Counted from the first letter of the stretch, positions 1-11,760 are shown. The stretch: DNA of 64,000 bases from Melampsora larici-populina 98AG31 (GCF_000204055.1 NW_006768805.1:263307-327306); one strand, 5' to 3'. Notes: a model not told the origin generated them from the letters alone. Made by a program: numbers and translations.

Positions 1-1087
1 ATTCTCTAACTTTGCTGAGGGGACCGTGATTGCTGTGCCTTATGTGTTTTTGGACACACACCACTCATTACAATGTGTATGTGGTAGAGTAGACATTTAG
101 CATTCAAAATGTGGAGACATTGCAGATTTTGATGCCAAATTTACAATCTTATTGCTCTCACAAGCTTAACATCTCAATGACCGAGTGTTTTGGACATGAG
201 CCAAGTTTCTGACATGATATACACTGCTTCCATAAAAATCCAAAAAAATATGCAAAATGATGGGCACACATAGAGGGATGCATCCCTTATTTTTCCATAT
301 TTTTCTGATCCCTTCCACCTTGTGTATAATTTTCTATGTTTTCTTCATTCTCTAAACTCAGACGTACATTTGCAATCTGGCTGAGTGTTACAAACTATGG
401 CATCATAGACCTTTTGATTACTCTTGAATTCACCCTGTGGGTTGTCAATGTTTTGTTTCAATTCCCAAACATCTTTGTGATGGAAAGTTTGGTGATACCT
501 CACTGCAAAAGGTCTTCTTATTGGTTTTCAAATTGGGATGCTCAATTTTTGTGTACAACTCAAGAAAAATTACCGGTCTTCAAGCCTGATGTCAACCCCT
601 ACCCAGTGTATCAAGAATCAGTGGTGCGCTTGTCTTGCTAGATGAGGGATCCTTTTACTTTCTTTTGAGAACATCATATCTGATATCAACAATTCACATA
701 TTCACATATTCACATATTCATTTTTAGTCGCGAATTGTTTTCCCGGAAATTCCATCCTGGAGCCTACCCGTTCTAGCGTTGCTCGCAGTGTGGAGAGCCT
801 TGATGATGATGGCCTGTGTGTCAATCGTAGTAATACCTATTTGGCGCGGAAAGGCCAGTCAAAAGAAACATCTTTGGCTATTCCGGAAAATTGTACTTTT
901 GTCTTTGGGTGGTGCCTCTCACTATTTTAAACTCACCAATGCTTCACAGCCCCCAATCACAAGTCACTGGCAGGCCAGTGCCTCCCACCAACCCTAGCAA
1001 GTTATGAGCAAGTTAGGAGCAAGTTATGAAGTGGATATCAAGTGGATAACATCCATTGATTGAGAATTTGTTGAGAAGTGGTTGGGA
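1..1087. other. AT-rich region without a recognisable gene
   Basis: Short ORFs on both strands have no recognisable domain or intron logic. A small run of three 10-bp units (cacatattca) lies near 694-722. Bases from about 945 to 1087 resemble 4240-4372: both carry CACAGCCCCC, a CTGGCAGGCCAG palindrome and then a CCACCAAAATT block. The foldback element that follows may therefore begin further upstream than its visible arms. Confidence 0.5.
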
Positions 1088-2691
1088 TACCACCAAAATT
1101 GAGATGATGTCATACAGCATCATAAACCTCCACCCAGAATATATAGTTTATTAACCTTTGTGACATAAATTGACCGCGTTATTGAGGTTTCAAAAAAAAT
1201 ATGGACAGAAAATACTATTTTTGTACTATACCTAAGAATTGATACTGGAATATTCTCTAGCTTTATGAATATACATACAAAAAAAATTGATAATCCTTTT
1301 GAAAATATGTTTCTCCACATTTTTGTCCCCTACAGCCTTCATGTATGGGCAGTATTTCTACATGTAATTCCTGAATGTGTCTGCAAGTTTGATTTTCTGA
1401 AGTTCTTTGCCCCAAGACAAATTTTGAGGGAACATATTGCCAAAATCATTCTGAATTTGATTGATATACATGTAGATGGTATTTGACAATAATTTCTGCC
1501 ATATTCTGCCTAGAATCAAAGAATCAAAGAATCAATCAAATTGTTGACTGCTCATGTACACACCACAATTCACTACACAAAATATAATATTTTCTGGGCA
1601 GAAAATTAAATTATTGATACACAAAAATATTGAGAGGCCAGGAGAAGGGCAAAAAATAAATAAAAATATGCATCTTGTTTCCTGCGGTGAGAGCTTCACT
1701 CTCCATATTTTTCCATATTTTTACAGTCCGTATTGATAAGTGTACTAACAATAAACCTTCATAATCATCCAATTACAACCTGTAACAAGCACTGAAATTT
1801 GGCTCATTAGTGTTTAGAGAAACTTTTGATTTCTGAAAACACCTATAACTTTGTCAAATCTGCATCAAAACACTCGATTTTAAGTGCATTAGAAAGCTGA
1901 ACTCTTCCTCTCAAACTTTCATAAGATCAAGAACTATGTAGCTAGTATGCCAATCATTCTATGGATCTGTATGTACAAATGTATAAAAATGATGATATCT
2001 TTTTTAGCAGACCAGCATGCTGTGTGGTCCTATTACGAGCTATTTGGAGGACAATTCCAGCTTACCAATGCACCCAAAATCGAGCGTTTTGGACAGGAAT
2101 TGAAAAAGTTATGAGTATTTTCAGAAATCAAAAGTTTCTCTAAACACTAATGACCCAAATTTCAGTGCTTGTTACAGGTTGTAATTGGTTGTGAAGGTTT
2201 ATTGTTAGTACACTTATCAATATGGACTGTAAAAATTTGGAAAAATATGCAGAGTGAAGTTCTCAACGCAGGGAACAAGATGCATATTTTCATTCATTTT
2301 TTGCTCTCCTCCTGGCCTCTCAATATTTTTGTGTATCAATAATTTAATTTTCTGCCCAGAAAATATTATCTTTCTTGTAGTGATTACATATAGAAATACT
2401 GCCCATACAGAAAGGCTTTAGGGGACCAAAATGTGGAGAAACATATTTTCAAAAAGAATATCAATTTTTTTGTATAAGTATATTGATGAAGCTGGAAGAT
2501 ATTCCAGAATCAATTCTTAGGTATAGTACAGAAATAGTATTTTTTGTCCGTGATTTTTTTTCCAAACCTTGATAACTCAGTCAATTTATGTCACACAGGT
2601 TAATAAACTATATATTCTGGGTGGGGAGATACAGGAGCAGGTTTGTATAGGTTTATGATGCTGTATGACATCATCTCAATTTTGGTGGTAT
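1088..2691. mobile_element. Large foldback (MITE-like) element hosting a nested element
   Basis: The two ends are long inverted copies. The left arm starts TACCACCAAAATTGAGATGA and includes a block reading ATATATAGTTTATTAACC. The right arm from about 2435 to 2691 is its reverse complement. The arms are imperfect, with scattered mismatches. Bases 1571-2382 are a separate younger element inserted in the middle. No transposase-like ORF is present. A diverged half copy of the left arm lies at 4372-4865. The outer target duplication is not clear, so the true ends are uncertain. Confidence 0.55.
1571..2382. mobile_element. 812-bp foldback element, CACTAC termini, 3-bp target duplication ATT
   Basis: It begins CACTACACAAAATATAATAT and ends in GTAGTG, flanked by ATT on both sides (1568-1570 and 2383-2385). 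The two halves are inverted copies along nearly the whole length, so the transcript could fold into a hairpin of about 400 bp. A copy about 99% identical by eye lies at 20941-21756 inside the catalase gene. I saw two substitutions and one 4-bp indel between them. CACTA-like ends with a 3-bp duplication suggest a non-autonomous relative of the CACTA/CMC superfamily; that assignment is inference. Confidence 0.8.
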
Positions 2692-3572
2692 GACATATTT
2701 TGCTGGTAAATGACCCAAAACATCTTGGTGTACACAAGGACCACCAGATCCCCCCTTGACGTTGAGGGGGGTTGACACCCTCGCAGTTGTGTCCAAAAAG
2801 TGTCCAATCCTATCCGCCTTTGTGTGTACTATCCCTAGCCGGTGCTTAGTCAAACATCTCATCAGTGAGCTGGACCATGTTTGAGCTCTCAGCTTGAGCT
2901 GAACTCCTCACAACAGCAATTCCGCTCAGGAAACTATAGATATGTAAGTCAGGAGCCTATTTGAAGAATCTGACTTTGGTATTTCACACAGGGAAATGTC
3001 AACATAACTCTTTGAAATCATATGTAGTATCATGTGCAGGGCATTTTGTCTATTGATTAATCCTTCAAATGACCCTCTGTATGACAATCGTTTGTAGTAG
3101 CTCAAAGTATGCTGTTGTGGACCCCTCTTTCTTTTTAACAACTACAATGCATAAACTTTGTAGCCTCATAACTTGCCTACTGTTACCTTTCATTGACAAA
3201 TTGACAGCAACAGCAACATCGTCATCATCATCAACAAGGAAATCATCAAAATTTTGCAATCATCTTCATCTTGAAGTGACTCTGATCCATCAATCGAGTT
3301 TGATCCAATCTCATTACCTTCAGTCTCACCAACTAACAATGATCTAACAATAACAATGGATCATACCAATACTTCTCAAGCTTGACTTTCAACTCTTCCT
3401 ACTACACAACCAGTAGTCACCCAACCAATCCTACATATTCAATCTGATTCAACGGATCCAGCTCCAACTAAGCCTTCAAACCAACCTGTCTCAACACTTG
3501 CAAATCTAATTTGAGAACTACTACCTGTATCAGCAGCAAACGGAACTTCAATCTCCTTAACCCTAACCCTAA
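2692..3572. other. Non-coding stretch ending in a short telomere-like tract
   Basis: No supported gene. A short TCA/ATC-rich triplet run lies near 3215-3245. Bases 3558-3573 read TAACCCTAACCCTAAC, about two and a half copies of the common fungal telomere repeat, immediately before the next foldback element. Confidence 0.5.
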
Positions 3573-4195
3573 CACTGCAAACATTATTCAACTTCCCCAA
3601 GTGGGCAGGAAAAAATGATTGGGAGTATGATTTTTCATAAAATGACCTATCACTCCACACCTGAGCCATAAGACTCACACTACATATGTGTAGCAGGCTC
3701 AGTGAATAGGTGGTTATCATGTACATACAGTTCTGCTGAGTTATCTGCTCATCAGGATAAGTTATTCATATGTGATACATGCTGTAAGTTTTTTTAGATT
3801 GACAAAAGCATTCAAAAGATTGGCTACATACACTGACTCAATGTTTTGGTGTAATCTCATCAACTTGACTGCATGTAACACCCTCTCTGTTACTAAGAAA
3901 GAGCTTCAACAATATTGCCTGAGCAGCTACAGAATTATATGTAGTGTATTTTTGGGTCAATTTTTTCAGAGTCAAAAAAGTTACATGTGGTATAACATGT
4001 GATTTATTTACTCTGATGGGCCAAAAACTGAGCAGACATGTATGTACATGATAGACAAATATTGACGTAGCTTGCTGCACATATGTAGTGTGGGTGTTAT
4101 CGCTCAGGTGTGCAGTATTGGATCCTTTTATGACAAACTGTACTAACAATCATGTTCCTCTTTTAACTTGGGGAAGTTGAATGATGTTCACAGTG
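3573..4195. mobile_element. 623-bp foldback element, CACTG termini
   Basis: Left end CACTGCAAACATTATTCAAC matches the reverse complement of the right end (GTTGAATGATGTTCACAGTG), and the arms continue as inverted copies. The flanks share CTAA (3569-3572 and 4196-4199), a 4-bp rather than the 3-bp duplication of its relatives, perhaps because of the telomere-like tract on the left. A related copy with a clean 3-bp duplication is at 49192-49819. No ORF of interest. Confidence 0.7.
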
Positions 4196-4371
4196 CTAAG
4201 TGCTTCTTTTGAGCTTCAGACTTGGGCGGCTTCATCCAGTAGGCACAGCCCCCAGATACTAGGCTCTGGCAGGCCAGAGATTACCACGGCTTCATGAAAG
4301 ATTCATGAAAGATTCAGAAAGATTTCAAAATGACTTCAACATAATATCATATGGAGCCATTTGCCTGTCTG

Positions 4372-4865
4372 GCCACCAAAATTCCGATGTCATCATATGA
4401 CGTCATAAATATGTACACGCCTGCTCCTGTATTCACAGATCAAGGATATATAGTCTATTAAACTTTATCATGCAAATTGACTGAATTATTAAGGTTTGAA
4501 AAAAAAACATGGATAAAAAATACTATTTTTGTACTATACATAAGACTTGGATCTTGAATATCTTCAATCTTTGTCAATATACACATACATTAAATTTGAT
4601 AATGTTTTCCGCCCTATGTTTCTCCACATTTCTGTTCCCTACAGCCTTTGTCTATGGGTAGTATTTTTATATGTAATTGTGGATTATACACAGAAGTTGA
4701 ATTTTCTGAAATTCTTTGACCTTGAGGCAAATTATGATAAAATGTAGGGCACAAATTAGGCACAAGTAAACTGATATTCATGTAAATAATAATTTGCAAA
4801 GGTTTCTCCCATCAATTTATTCATATCCTTCCTAGAATCAACAAATCAGGAAAAGATTGGACTAC
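4372..4865. repeat. Diverged half copy of the 1088-2691 foldback arm
   Basis: CCACCAAAATTCCGATGTCA, then a TATATAGTCTATTAAACTTT block and a TACTATTTTTGTACTATACA block occur in the same order as in the left arm of the 1088-2691 element, with many substitutions. No matching right arm follows; the sequence instead runs into the GTGTAAAA-rich inverted repeat. It looks like a truncated, older copy. Confidence 0.5.
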
Positions 4866-4956
4866 TCATGTAGAATTCACAATTACATATGGAAATATGC
4901 CTTTTGGACAAACACGGCAAAAATAAAAAATGTAGAAAAATGTACTGTACAGGAGA

Positions 4957-6408
4957 ATATGTGTCAAAACCTGGTACCTGGTTGTGGAATTCATTTTTAC
5001 ACTGCAATTTCTACCCCGGATAATGTGGTGTGAAAAAATTCGGTGTAAAAGTCGTGTGCCCCGACATGGTTCCATTTTTACACCGGATAGTTTACACCAA
5101 ACAATTTTGGTGCAAAAACCTCCTGTGCAAAATTCCAAGTGATCCCTCTCAAAATTGAATTTTACACTGAGCAACAAAATGATTTACACCAAATGTGCTC
5201 GATGTTAATGGACCCACCGGCAAATATATCTAACTTGATTAGGCCAGCAAACTGATTAACAACAGAACTGACATACCAAGATGACCAATCCATCAATCTG
5301 TTAACATGCATCAAACACCAGCAAACATCACCTTTGACCCACTTGATACCTGATGCAATCAACCAAGAGGCCTTTATCCACATCTCCAGCATCTATGCTT
5401 ACCTCACCTTGAACTACCACTTCCATTGATCATTCCTCAAGAGTAAAACCTTCAAACACCGTAAGCAACTCTTGAACCTCATCTTTATTTCTCTTGTGAT
5501 GGCCATCAACACTTCAGTTAATACCTTCTTAAACAGGGTATGTGTTTTCCATATATTTTATTTAACTTCTTTGTCTTTGAGCAACTGACTTCTTTGAATT
5601 GGTTGAGGATGATTTAGAACAGAACAACCAGAGAGTCGAGTCGCCTTGGCCTCAATCTGTCTGTGAGTGACCAAGTTGAGATTATAGTGACACTTGGTGA
5701 TTTTGAACAGTGCATGTCTCCAAAATCCCGAGTCAATTGTCATTTGTTTCAAGTCAATTTTGATCCTTTGTCAAGAGCAGGATTATTCAAACCTTGACTT
5801 ATGATAAGATCCACTCTGATGTTGAACTCGATTTTGACACTTTGTCAAGAGCTGGATTATTAGGAACTTTGATATTAATGCCCTCACGTATAATTGTTTG
5901 TTTATTTGCAAAGCATGCTGACTGAGAAATCTATTTCTTTTCCCTTGTTGGATTTAGTTCACATAATGAAAAAGTGAGATTCATAAGCAACATGACACAA
6001 CCAGAAATCTGAATTGATGTGCAGTGAAAAGTTTCTTCTGCACTACAATCTGAACCTCAGTGAATGATTGATGTTGGTCAAGGAAGATTGAATGCTGGGG
6101 TAATCGAGTGCTGTATGTACTGGTAGCTTTGGATGGTGCGGCGTTGACTGCGCAAAAAATTGGTGTAAAGTTTTTTTTCTGGTCAAGACATCAAGGTGTA
6201 AAATTCAATTTTGAGAGAGATCACTTGGAATTTTGCACAGGAGGTTTTTGCACCAAAATTGTTTGGTGTAAACTATCCGGTGTAAAGATGGATACCATGT
6301 TGGGGCACAAGAATTTTACACCAAATTTTTTCACACCACATTATCCGGTGTAGAAATTGCAGTGTAAAAATCAATTCCACAACCAGGTACCAGATTTTTA
6401 CACTGAAA
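4957..6408. repeat. Inverted repeat rich in GTGTAAAA/TTTTACAC, about 220-bp arms
   Basis: The arms at about 4957-5175 and 6180-6408 are near-perfect reverse complements (for example CCAGGTACCAG on one side and CTGGTACCTGG on the other). They are studded with GTGTAAAA or TTTTACAC every 10-25 bases. The 1-kb centre (5176-6179) holds no recognisable gene, although 5162-5392 is open on the minus strand. More TTTTACAC motifs continue to about 6560. It is probably a non-autonomous foldback element; I could not fix a target duplication. Confidence 0.5.
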
Positions 6409-6898
6409 ATCTTACACTGTTTTTTTACACCGCTCAAAAAAAATCAAAACAAGTGTAAAATTCAAAAAACAGGGGGGGACTTTCGAATTTTACACCAAAG
6501 ATGTTTTACACCAAACAAGTTTGTGTAAATGACACGGTGTAAAATTTTCCCACCCCATAATCAATTTAAGCCAAAGTCTCTGATTTTTGCTCTCTTTTGA
6601 CACTTCTCAATTCAAGATGTGATCGATTGATCATTTGTGAGTTCGATTCAATCAATCATTTTTGATTTCAATTCAATTGATCATTTTTGATTTTGATGCA
6701 ATCTATCATTTTGGATTTCTATCCAATCGATCATCTTTGAGTTATATCCAATGAATCATTTTTGAGTTTTGTATGTATTTCAAACTTCAAGACATCACTC
6801 ATAATCAGATTGACATGAATATTTAAGAGAAATGAAGATGAAATAGGTTGAAACAAATAAAAGGATACAAAGTTTGTTCACAAATGAATGGAAATGGT
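6409..6898. repeat. Degenerate tandem repeat with TCAAT..ATCATTTTTGA units
   Basis: From about 6610 to 6775 a unit of roughly 27-30 bases containing CAAT(C/T)(G/A)ATCATTTTTGA is repeated about six times with heavy divergence. The rest of this interval is AT-rich and shows no gene. Confidence 0.4.
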
Positions 6899-8170
6899 TC
6901 AAGCTTGTCCATTTGCAACCTCATCAGAAAGCCAAGCCCATTTCAACTCATCAGGTAATTCAATGAAGAAGGAGCAGTTCTCTTTGGTTTGAAATACTTT
7001 TGAGGCTTTGAGACAAGCAGACAAGTCTTTAAAATACACTTCAGCATCCTTGGCAAATACCTTCAATGCCTTGTGTTGTGAAGGAAGCTTGGTGTTCTTG
7101 AGAGAGATTGATTGTTGTTCTAAACGGGCCTGATTTTGAATCAGGGCTACTTTTCAAGCATTGTGTCCCTCAAGAGTTTTTGCACGCAAAGTCTCGCAAG
7201 TGATTGATTGGGCTGCACTCATTTTCTGATGAGCCACAGCTTCATTCAACAATGAGGCATGTTTTGCTTTGATGTTTGGCCTTACCCGAGTTTGAACACT
7301 GATTCGAGAAGACACAGGCTTGGAGCTGGCAGGTGCTGAAGATGCGGTTGTAACGGAAGGGTTGTTTTGAGTAATCTTGGTCTCAGAAGGTGTGTCAACA
7401 CTCTTTTTGATGCGAGCTGAATTTCATTTCATCCAGTGAACAACGCAGTTCCAGTAAGCTTACCCAAAGAAACAGGATTGTATACGTACTTTGAGTAAGC
7501 TCTTGCACAGATGGTAGGTCTTGGTCAGGATCAGCCTCAGGATCGTTGTCCAATGCGAGCTCCTCAGCTGTTAACAAGGCCTCACCGCAATCCCAAGTGC
7601 TTGTCTGAGTGCCTCAAATACCTTCAGCTGCAGCATTTGTGTCTCCACAGAGCTCGTTCATCAAAGAGTAAAGGGGGAACAACTTCTTCTCATAAACTGC
7701 CGCCCCTTTGTGGAACTGAGAAATGAATGTTAGTGATCATCAGAATCCCTTCATCTTAGTCAAGACATACCTTTGAGTAGTTTGCCCAGACATCCAGATC
7801 AGCAATAAGCATTCCTGTAGCTTCATCCCAGCCAACCCCGGATGTACCCCTCAATTGATGAACAATTCCATACTGCTTCTTCACCTGTAAGCTCAGACAT
7901 AATGGAATGAGTGCCAAGAAAAGAAAGATTGACATAGATGAATGAACTGACTGATTCAAAGTGATTCTCAAGCTGTTCCTTTGTCAGTTTGGTCTTGTAG
8001 GTCTCATTGTACTGATCTGTTACTGCAGTCCATGCCTCAGGCTTGAAGCCCAAGTCCGACTTCTTCCCGGCAAGCTTTTGAAGGATCAAGGCATTGATGA
8101 TGGTTTGAGATTTGGCATGCGTAAAGTTAGGAGGTGTCTTACCTTGCTCATTATTAGAGACCTTTGGCAT
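6899..8170 (-). pseudogene. Myb/SANT-like DNA-binding protein, broken by two in-frame TGA codons
   Basis: Reading from 8170, the first exon has the helix-rich start of a Myb/SANT-like (Myb_DNA-bind_3) domain: W at about residue 47 and a KLTKEQLENHF segment. After an intron (GTCAGT...TTACAG) comes the family hallmark VKKQYGIVHQLRGTSGVGWD with a trailing DVWANY. A further exon and a C-terminal part rich in Ala, Ser and Gln end at the TGA at 6899-6901. In-frame TGA codons occur at 7615-7617 and 7154-7156, and both would read sensibly as CGA (Arg). Such proteins are often found beside or within DNA transposons as DNA-binding partners. No transposase lies next to this one, so its role is unknown. 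The domain call is fairly secure; calling it dead is inference from the stops. Confidence 0.65.
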
Positions 8171-8322
8171 CTTGCTGGATTAGTTTGACTGAGATTGATC
8201 GGATAGGTAATTGAGTCAAAAGAAGTAATGATTTGGATGAAGACAAGGGTGTGATCAACAAGAGTGTACACAAGATGAAAAGGAAAGAAGGATTTTATTG
8301 CATGAATCAAGTGGAAAGCTTA

Positions 8323-8714
8323 CACTGCACCGCCACCATAGATGCCTCGGATTGAAAAATCCGAGGCATCATCGGATGGAAACCCTCGGACAGGTCTTGT
8401 CCGAGGATTTGATCCGAGGTATTTTTTGACGCAAAATAATACCTCGGATCAAAACCTCGGAAAGATTTTGGCCGAGGATTTGAGTCCGATGATACCTCGG
8501 ATTTTTCAATCCGAGGAATCTTTGTTGGCTGTGCTGCAAATATAATGTATTTTTCCGAGGTGAGAAATGATTACATTTATTTCACAAAATGATTAAAAAT
8601 GCATGAATTCTGCATTAATTCTGCATTGTTCTGCATTAATTCTGCATTATTAATCATTTTGTGCATTAATGTCAATCATTTTTCGCCTTGGAAAAATACA
8701 TTATCTTCACAGTG
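8323..8714. mobile_element. Foldback element with CACTG ends and TTA duplication, interrupted in its own terminal repeat
   Basis: After removing the nested insert, the left end reads CACTGCAAATATAATGTATT and pairs with the right end (reverse complement CACTGTGAAGATAATGTATT). TTA flanks both ends (8320-8322 and 8715-8717). The centre contains several ATTCTGCATT units. The unit without the insert would be about 183 bp. Confidence 0.7.
8328..8533. mobile_element. 206-bp hairpin MITE with CTCGG internal palindromes, CTG duplication
   Basis: Ends CACCGCCACCATAGATGCC and (reverse complement) CACAGCCAACAAAGATTCC. The flanking CTG is duplicated (8325-8327 and 8534-8536). Inside are several short palindromes built from CCTCGGAT and ATCCGAGG. 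A sister of exactly the same length lies at 19134-19339, where comparison with an empty site proves the 3-bp duplication. Confidence 0.8.
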
Positions 8715-8717
8715 TTA

Positions 8718-9405
8718 CATAGAGCGTAAACAAGATGAAATTGACATGATGAGGAAAACAAACCCTTCCAGAGTGTAGCTCCGCTTATATACAAAAGATA
8801 ATGAAAAAGGTAGGGTACCAACCAACACATCCAAATACGGAGCTTATGATCTGTTGTACACCATATGATCTTATGATGGGTTGTTGATCTAATGGGATCT
8901 TATGCTCCGTTGTTTGTCTAATAGGATCTTATGATCTGTTGTTTATCTATCAGGATCTCATGTTATCAACATTGGTTGAAAAGCATACAGCATAGTGACT
9001 CCCACAGACAAGATGGGGACGAGCCGGAAAGAGAGGGCAAGCTACACCACGGGAGGGTTGTGACGGCCTACAGACCATCAAGCGTGGCAGTCTGAAGGTG
9101 GTCTGCTCATCTGCAAGGGCAGGTGGCCTGGTAGACAACATGTGAGCACCTTGTGTCCGCCCTCAGATGTCTGAAGATGGAGCGCCCAGACCAAATTTCC
9201 ACTCAGACAGATTGGGTTGGACAGAATTTATGGCCCGGGTTGGTTGCTTGGGAGCAGGCGCATTTTGGGTCGCTTGGGTAAGCCCCAATAGGCACCTGCA
9301 ATCTGTGCAGGCAATTTGACACAGCGGCAACAACAATGCAGCTCAATGCACAGGGGCAAAAATTGATGCTCACAACTATGTAAGCGTTGAAATTTTCCTG
9401 TTTTG
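8718..9405. other. No recognisable gene
   Basis: Open frames on the minus strand here lack recognisable domains. The stretch 8860-8960 repeats GATCTTATGATC-type phrases (ATGATCTGTTGTTTATCTA and variants) a few times. A GC-richer part from 8990 on may be an old element. Confidence 0.4.
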
Positions 9406-9490
9406 TTCCCATTTGTTTCCCATTTGTTTCCCATTTGTTTCCCATTTGTTTCCCATCTGTTTCCCATTTGTTTCCCATTTGTTTCCCTTT
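9406..9490. repeat. 11-bp tandem repeat (GTTTCCCATTT)
   Basis: About seven near-perfect head-to-tail copies of GTTTCCCATTT, one carrying a C in place of T (CATCTG). It creates spurious repetitive ORFs on the minus strand (9203-9478 and 9228-9467). Confidence 0.8.
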
Positions 9491-10556
9491 TCTTTCTGTT
9501 TGTCAGCTGATTACGTGATCATCAGGAACTGAGCAGACAAACTAAGCCTTCCTCAGCATTTATTCCTGAGCAAAGAAGTCTGAGGAAGGCCTGATCCATC
9601 TGCTCAGCTGATCCTGAGCGGCATTCCCTGGTTCAGTAAGCTCCAAGGGATGCCACCAATGTATAGCTTAGGGGCTGAGCTGAACTGAGTATTCCCTCAG
9701 CTAAGTCTCTGAAGTATCCCCCAGATGGATCACAGAGCGCCAAGCTTGCCTCAAGCTTCATGGCTCCGGAATGAAGCCTGAGGCCTGTCTGCTCGTTCAA
9801 CTGAGCTGCTCAGTTATTCCTCAGGGGCATCCCTGAGATCAGGAGGATCCGGAGGATTTCACTGCTCATTGGATGAGGGGCTGCTCAGTTATTCCTCAGG
9901 GGCATCCCTGAGATCAGGAGGATCCGGAGGATTTCACTGCTCATTGGATGAGGGGCTGCTCAGTTATTCCTCGGGGGCATCCCTGAGATCAGGAGGATCC
10001 GGAGGATTTCACTGCTCATTGGATGAGGGGCTGCTCAGTTATTCCTCAGGGGCATCCCTGAGATCAGGAGGATCAGGAGGATTTCACTGCTCATTGGATG
10101 AGGGCCTGCTCAGCTAGTCCTCAAGGGCATTCCTGGCCGGATCAGAAGGATCCAAAGGATTTCACTGAGTATTGGCTGAGGGGCTGCTCAGTTGATCTCA
10201 GCCCCTCAGTGTGAAAAACTTTATCCGGGGATATCACTGAGGATTAGCTGAGCAATGAGCAGATGGGATGACGCTTTTATCAGGCTTCATTCCTTAGCAA
10301 GGAAGTCTGAGAAAAGTCCGGCCCATCAGTGATCCAATCAGGGGATGCTACTGAGTATTTGCTGAGCAGCTCAAATGGGACGCCCCTGGGCAGGCTTCTT
10401 CACTGAAAAATGAAGCCTCAGGAAGGTATAGTTCATGTGCTCATCTTCATTTTGAACAAATTGCTGAGTATTCAGTGCCTCATGAGCTGATCCTGAGTAC
10501 TCATCGGGAATCAGTTATTGCTCATCCAAGATGGAAATGAGCCTTCTCAATAAATG
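9491..10556. repeat. GC-rich CTGAG/CTCAG-dense region
   Basis: The sequence is saturated with CTGAG, GCTCAG and TGAGG words in both orientations, unlike the AT-rich surroundings, and contains the 75-bp minisatellite described separately. No convincing gene. It reads like a degraded satellite or the remains of a large non-coding element. Confidence 0.5.
9805..10107. repeat. 75-bp minisatellite, four copies, divisible by three
   Basis: The unit starts CTGCTCAGTTATTCCTCAGG and repeats every 75 bp about four times with only a few substitutions. The unit is a multiple of three and stop-free in one forward frame, so each copy would encode the same 25 residues if translated (9869-10117). No promoter, splice logic or homologue supports real coding. 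Confidence 0.8.
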
Positions 10557-11760
10557 TCAAGTAAAATATGAGAACCACAGGATGATCACCTGAACACAAA
10601 CAAGATTGTGAATTGAATCAATCTGAAAGAAAATGAATCTTTTTTGGAGAATTCCAAAAAGTCTACAACGCTCACATGTATGTGAGTATCTATTTTGGCC
10701 CCTGTGATGACAGTTCAAGCAGGGATCAAATTCCATCCAAACATGAGGAAGAGGGGTGTTATACGTAGGAAACAATCATCCAATTGTGCATCTGCGTCCT
10801 TGTTGTTGAACACATTGCCAACCACTTTGAAGGCTGAGTGTAGCTTTCCAAATTCCATTTTGCCATTTGAATGGTCAGAGTCTGCACCGGCGTCACCCCA
10901 GCCGAGGTCAAAGGGATCTCGTTTGTCTAAGTTCCGTAGCAGTGTTAGAGGGGACGGTGGGGGAGAAGGTGGTTCTGAACGGTCTATGTGGTCTTCAAGT
11001 GAGTCAAAAGGGTTGTTGCAATCATTGACTGGAGGTGTTGTTTAGTTTGGCGACCTGGCCGTTTGAAATCGCAGGCGATCAGCATGATTGGCCTCTTGTT
11101 GAGCTATGAAGTCTTGTACGGCTCGCAGGTGAGCTCGCCCGACGCATGGGGGTACAGATGTTTCATGCTGTGTCCTCCTGGGCAGAAACTGCATTGATAT
11201 CTTGTTGGCCCTCGGTGTTGTGGGTGAGAGGTCATATCTGCAGACAAACTGAGTCAATAACCACTGGAACACTTTCACAATGTAAGACGTGCTGACTTAC
11301 ATGGTGGAAGTTCTGGTGCCATTGGAGGTGTGGGGGTCTTCCGCATGTGTGTTGTATGACTTGGGCCAATCAGAGGTGTGGTGGTCTTCAGCACGTGTTT
11401 TGCGACAGTGTGACTTGTGCAAACAAAAACTTTGGCCATTTGGAACTGGGGACGGGTCCAAATCACCGTTTTCCGGGGCAATGTCAGACGGTCTGTACAC
11501 GAGTCAAAACCGTCTGATCGTCGGCCTAGTCGGTCTGCTTGTCCAGCTTGGCAATCAGAAATCCGCCTTGTTGAGACTTGACCATCAATCGCCTGCTGTA
11601 AGTCCAGCTGTTGGTTGTCAGCCCTTCTGCGGACCAGACCATTCTCTGGCCACGCCAGTCCAAGTCTACTCAAAAGCCTCCCGGGGTGTAGGGCAATGAG
11701 AGGAAGGCCCCAGAAGGAGGGATGCAAGGGGTAAAAGCAAATTTGGCTAAGTCACCTTTC
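10557..11760 (-). other. Possible remains of a coding region (unrecognised)
   Basis: On the minus strand, about 11040-10770 reads open and acidic/proline-rich (for example a PPSPPPSPLTLLRNLDKRDP segment), with another open segment at 11278-11045 just upstream that ends in TAA. Both strands are open between 11289 and 11727, which makes coding in that part unreliable. I recognise no domain. It could be a decayed transposon gene. Confidence 0.25.

Noticed and set aside
1961..2143. Identical 60-residue ORF also at 21331-21513
   Set aside because: Both lie in copies of the same foldback element and owe their identity to it; the arm sequence is palindromic and shows no coding signature.
9203..9478. 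ORF with repeated GNKWETN units
   Set aside because: Created by the 11-bp tandem repeat; overlapping frames give equally repetitive peptides.
9408..9490. CRISPR-like or regulatory repeat array
   Set aside because: Simple 11-bp tandem repeat without spacers in a eukaryotic genome.
11289..11727. Long ORFs on both strands
   Set aside because: Simultaneous openness on both strands in GC-richer DNA with no recognisable domain; neither frame has splice or start support.
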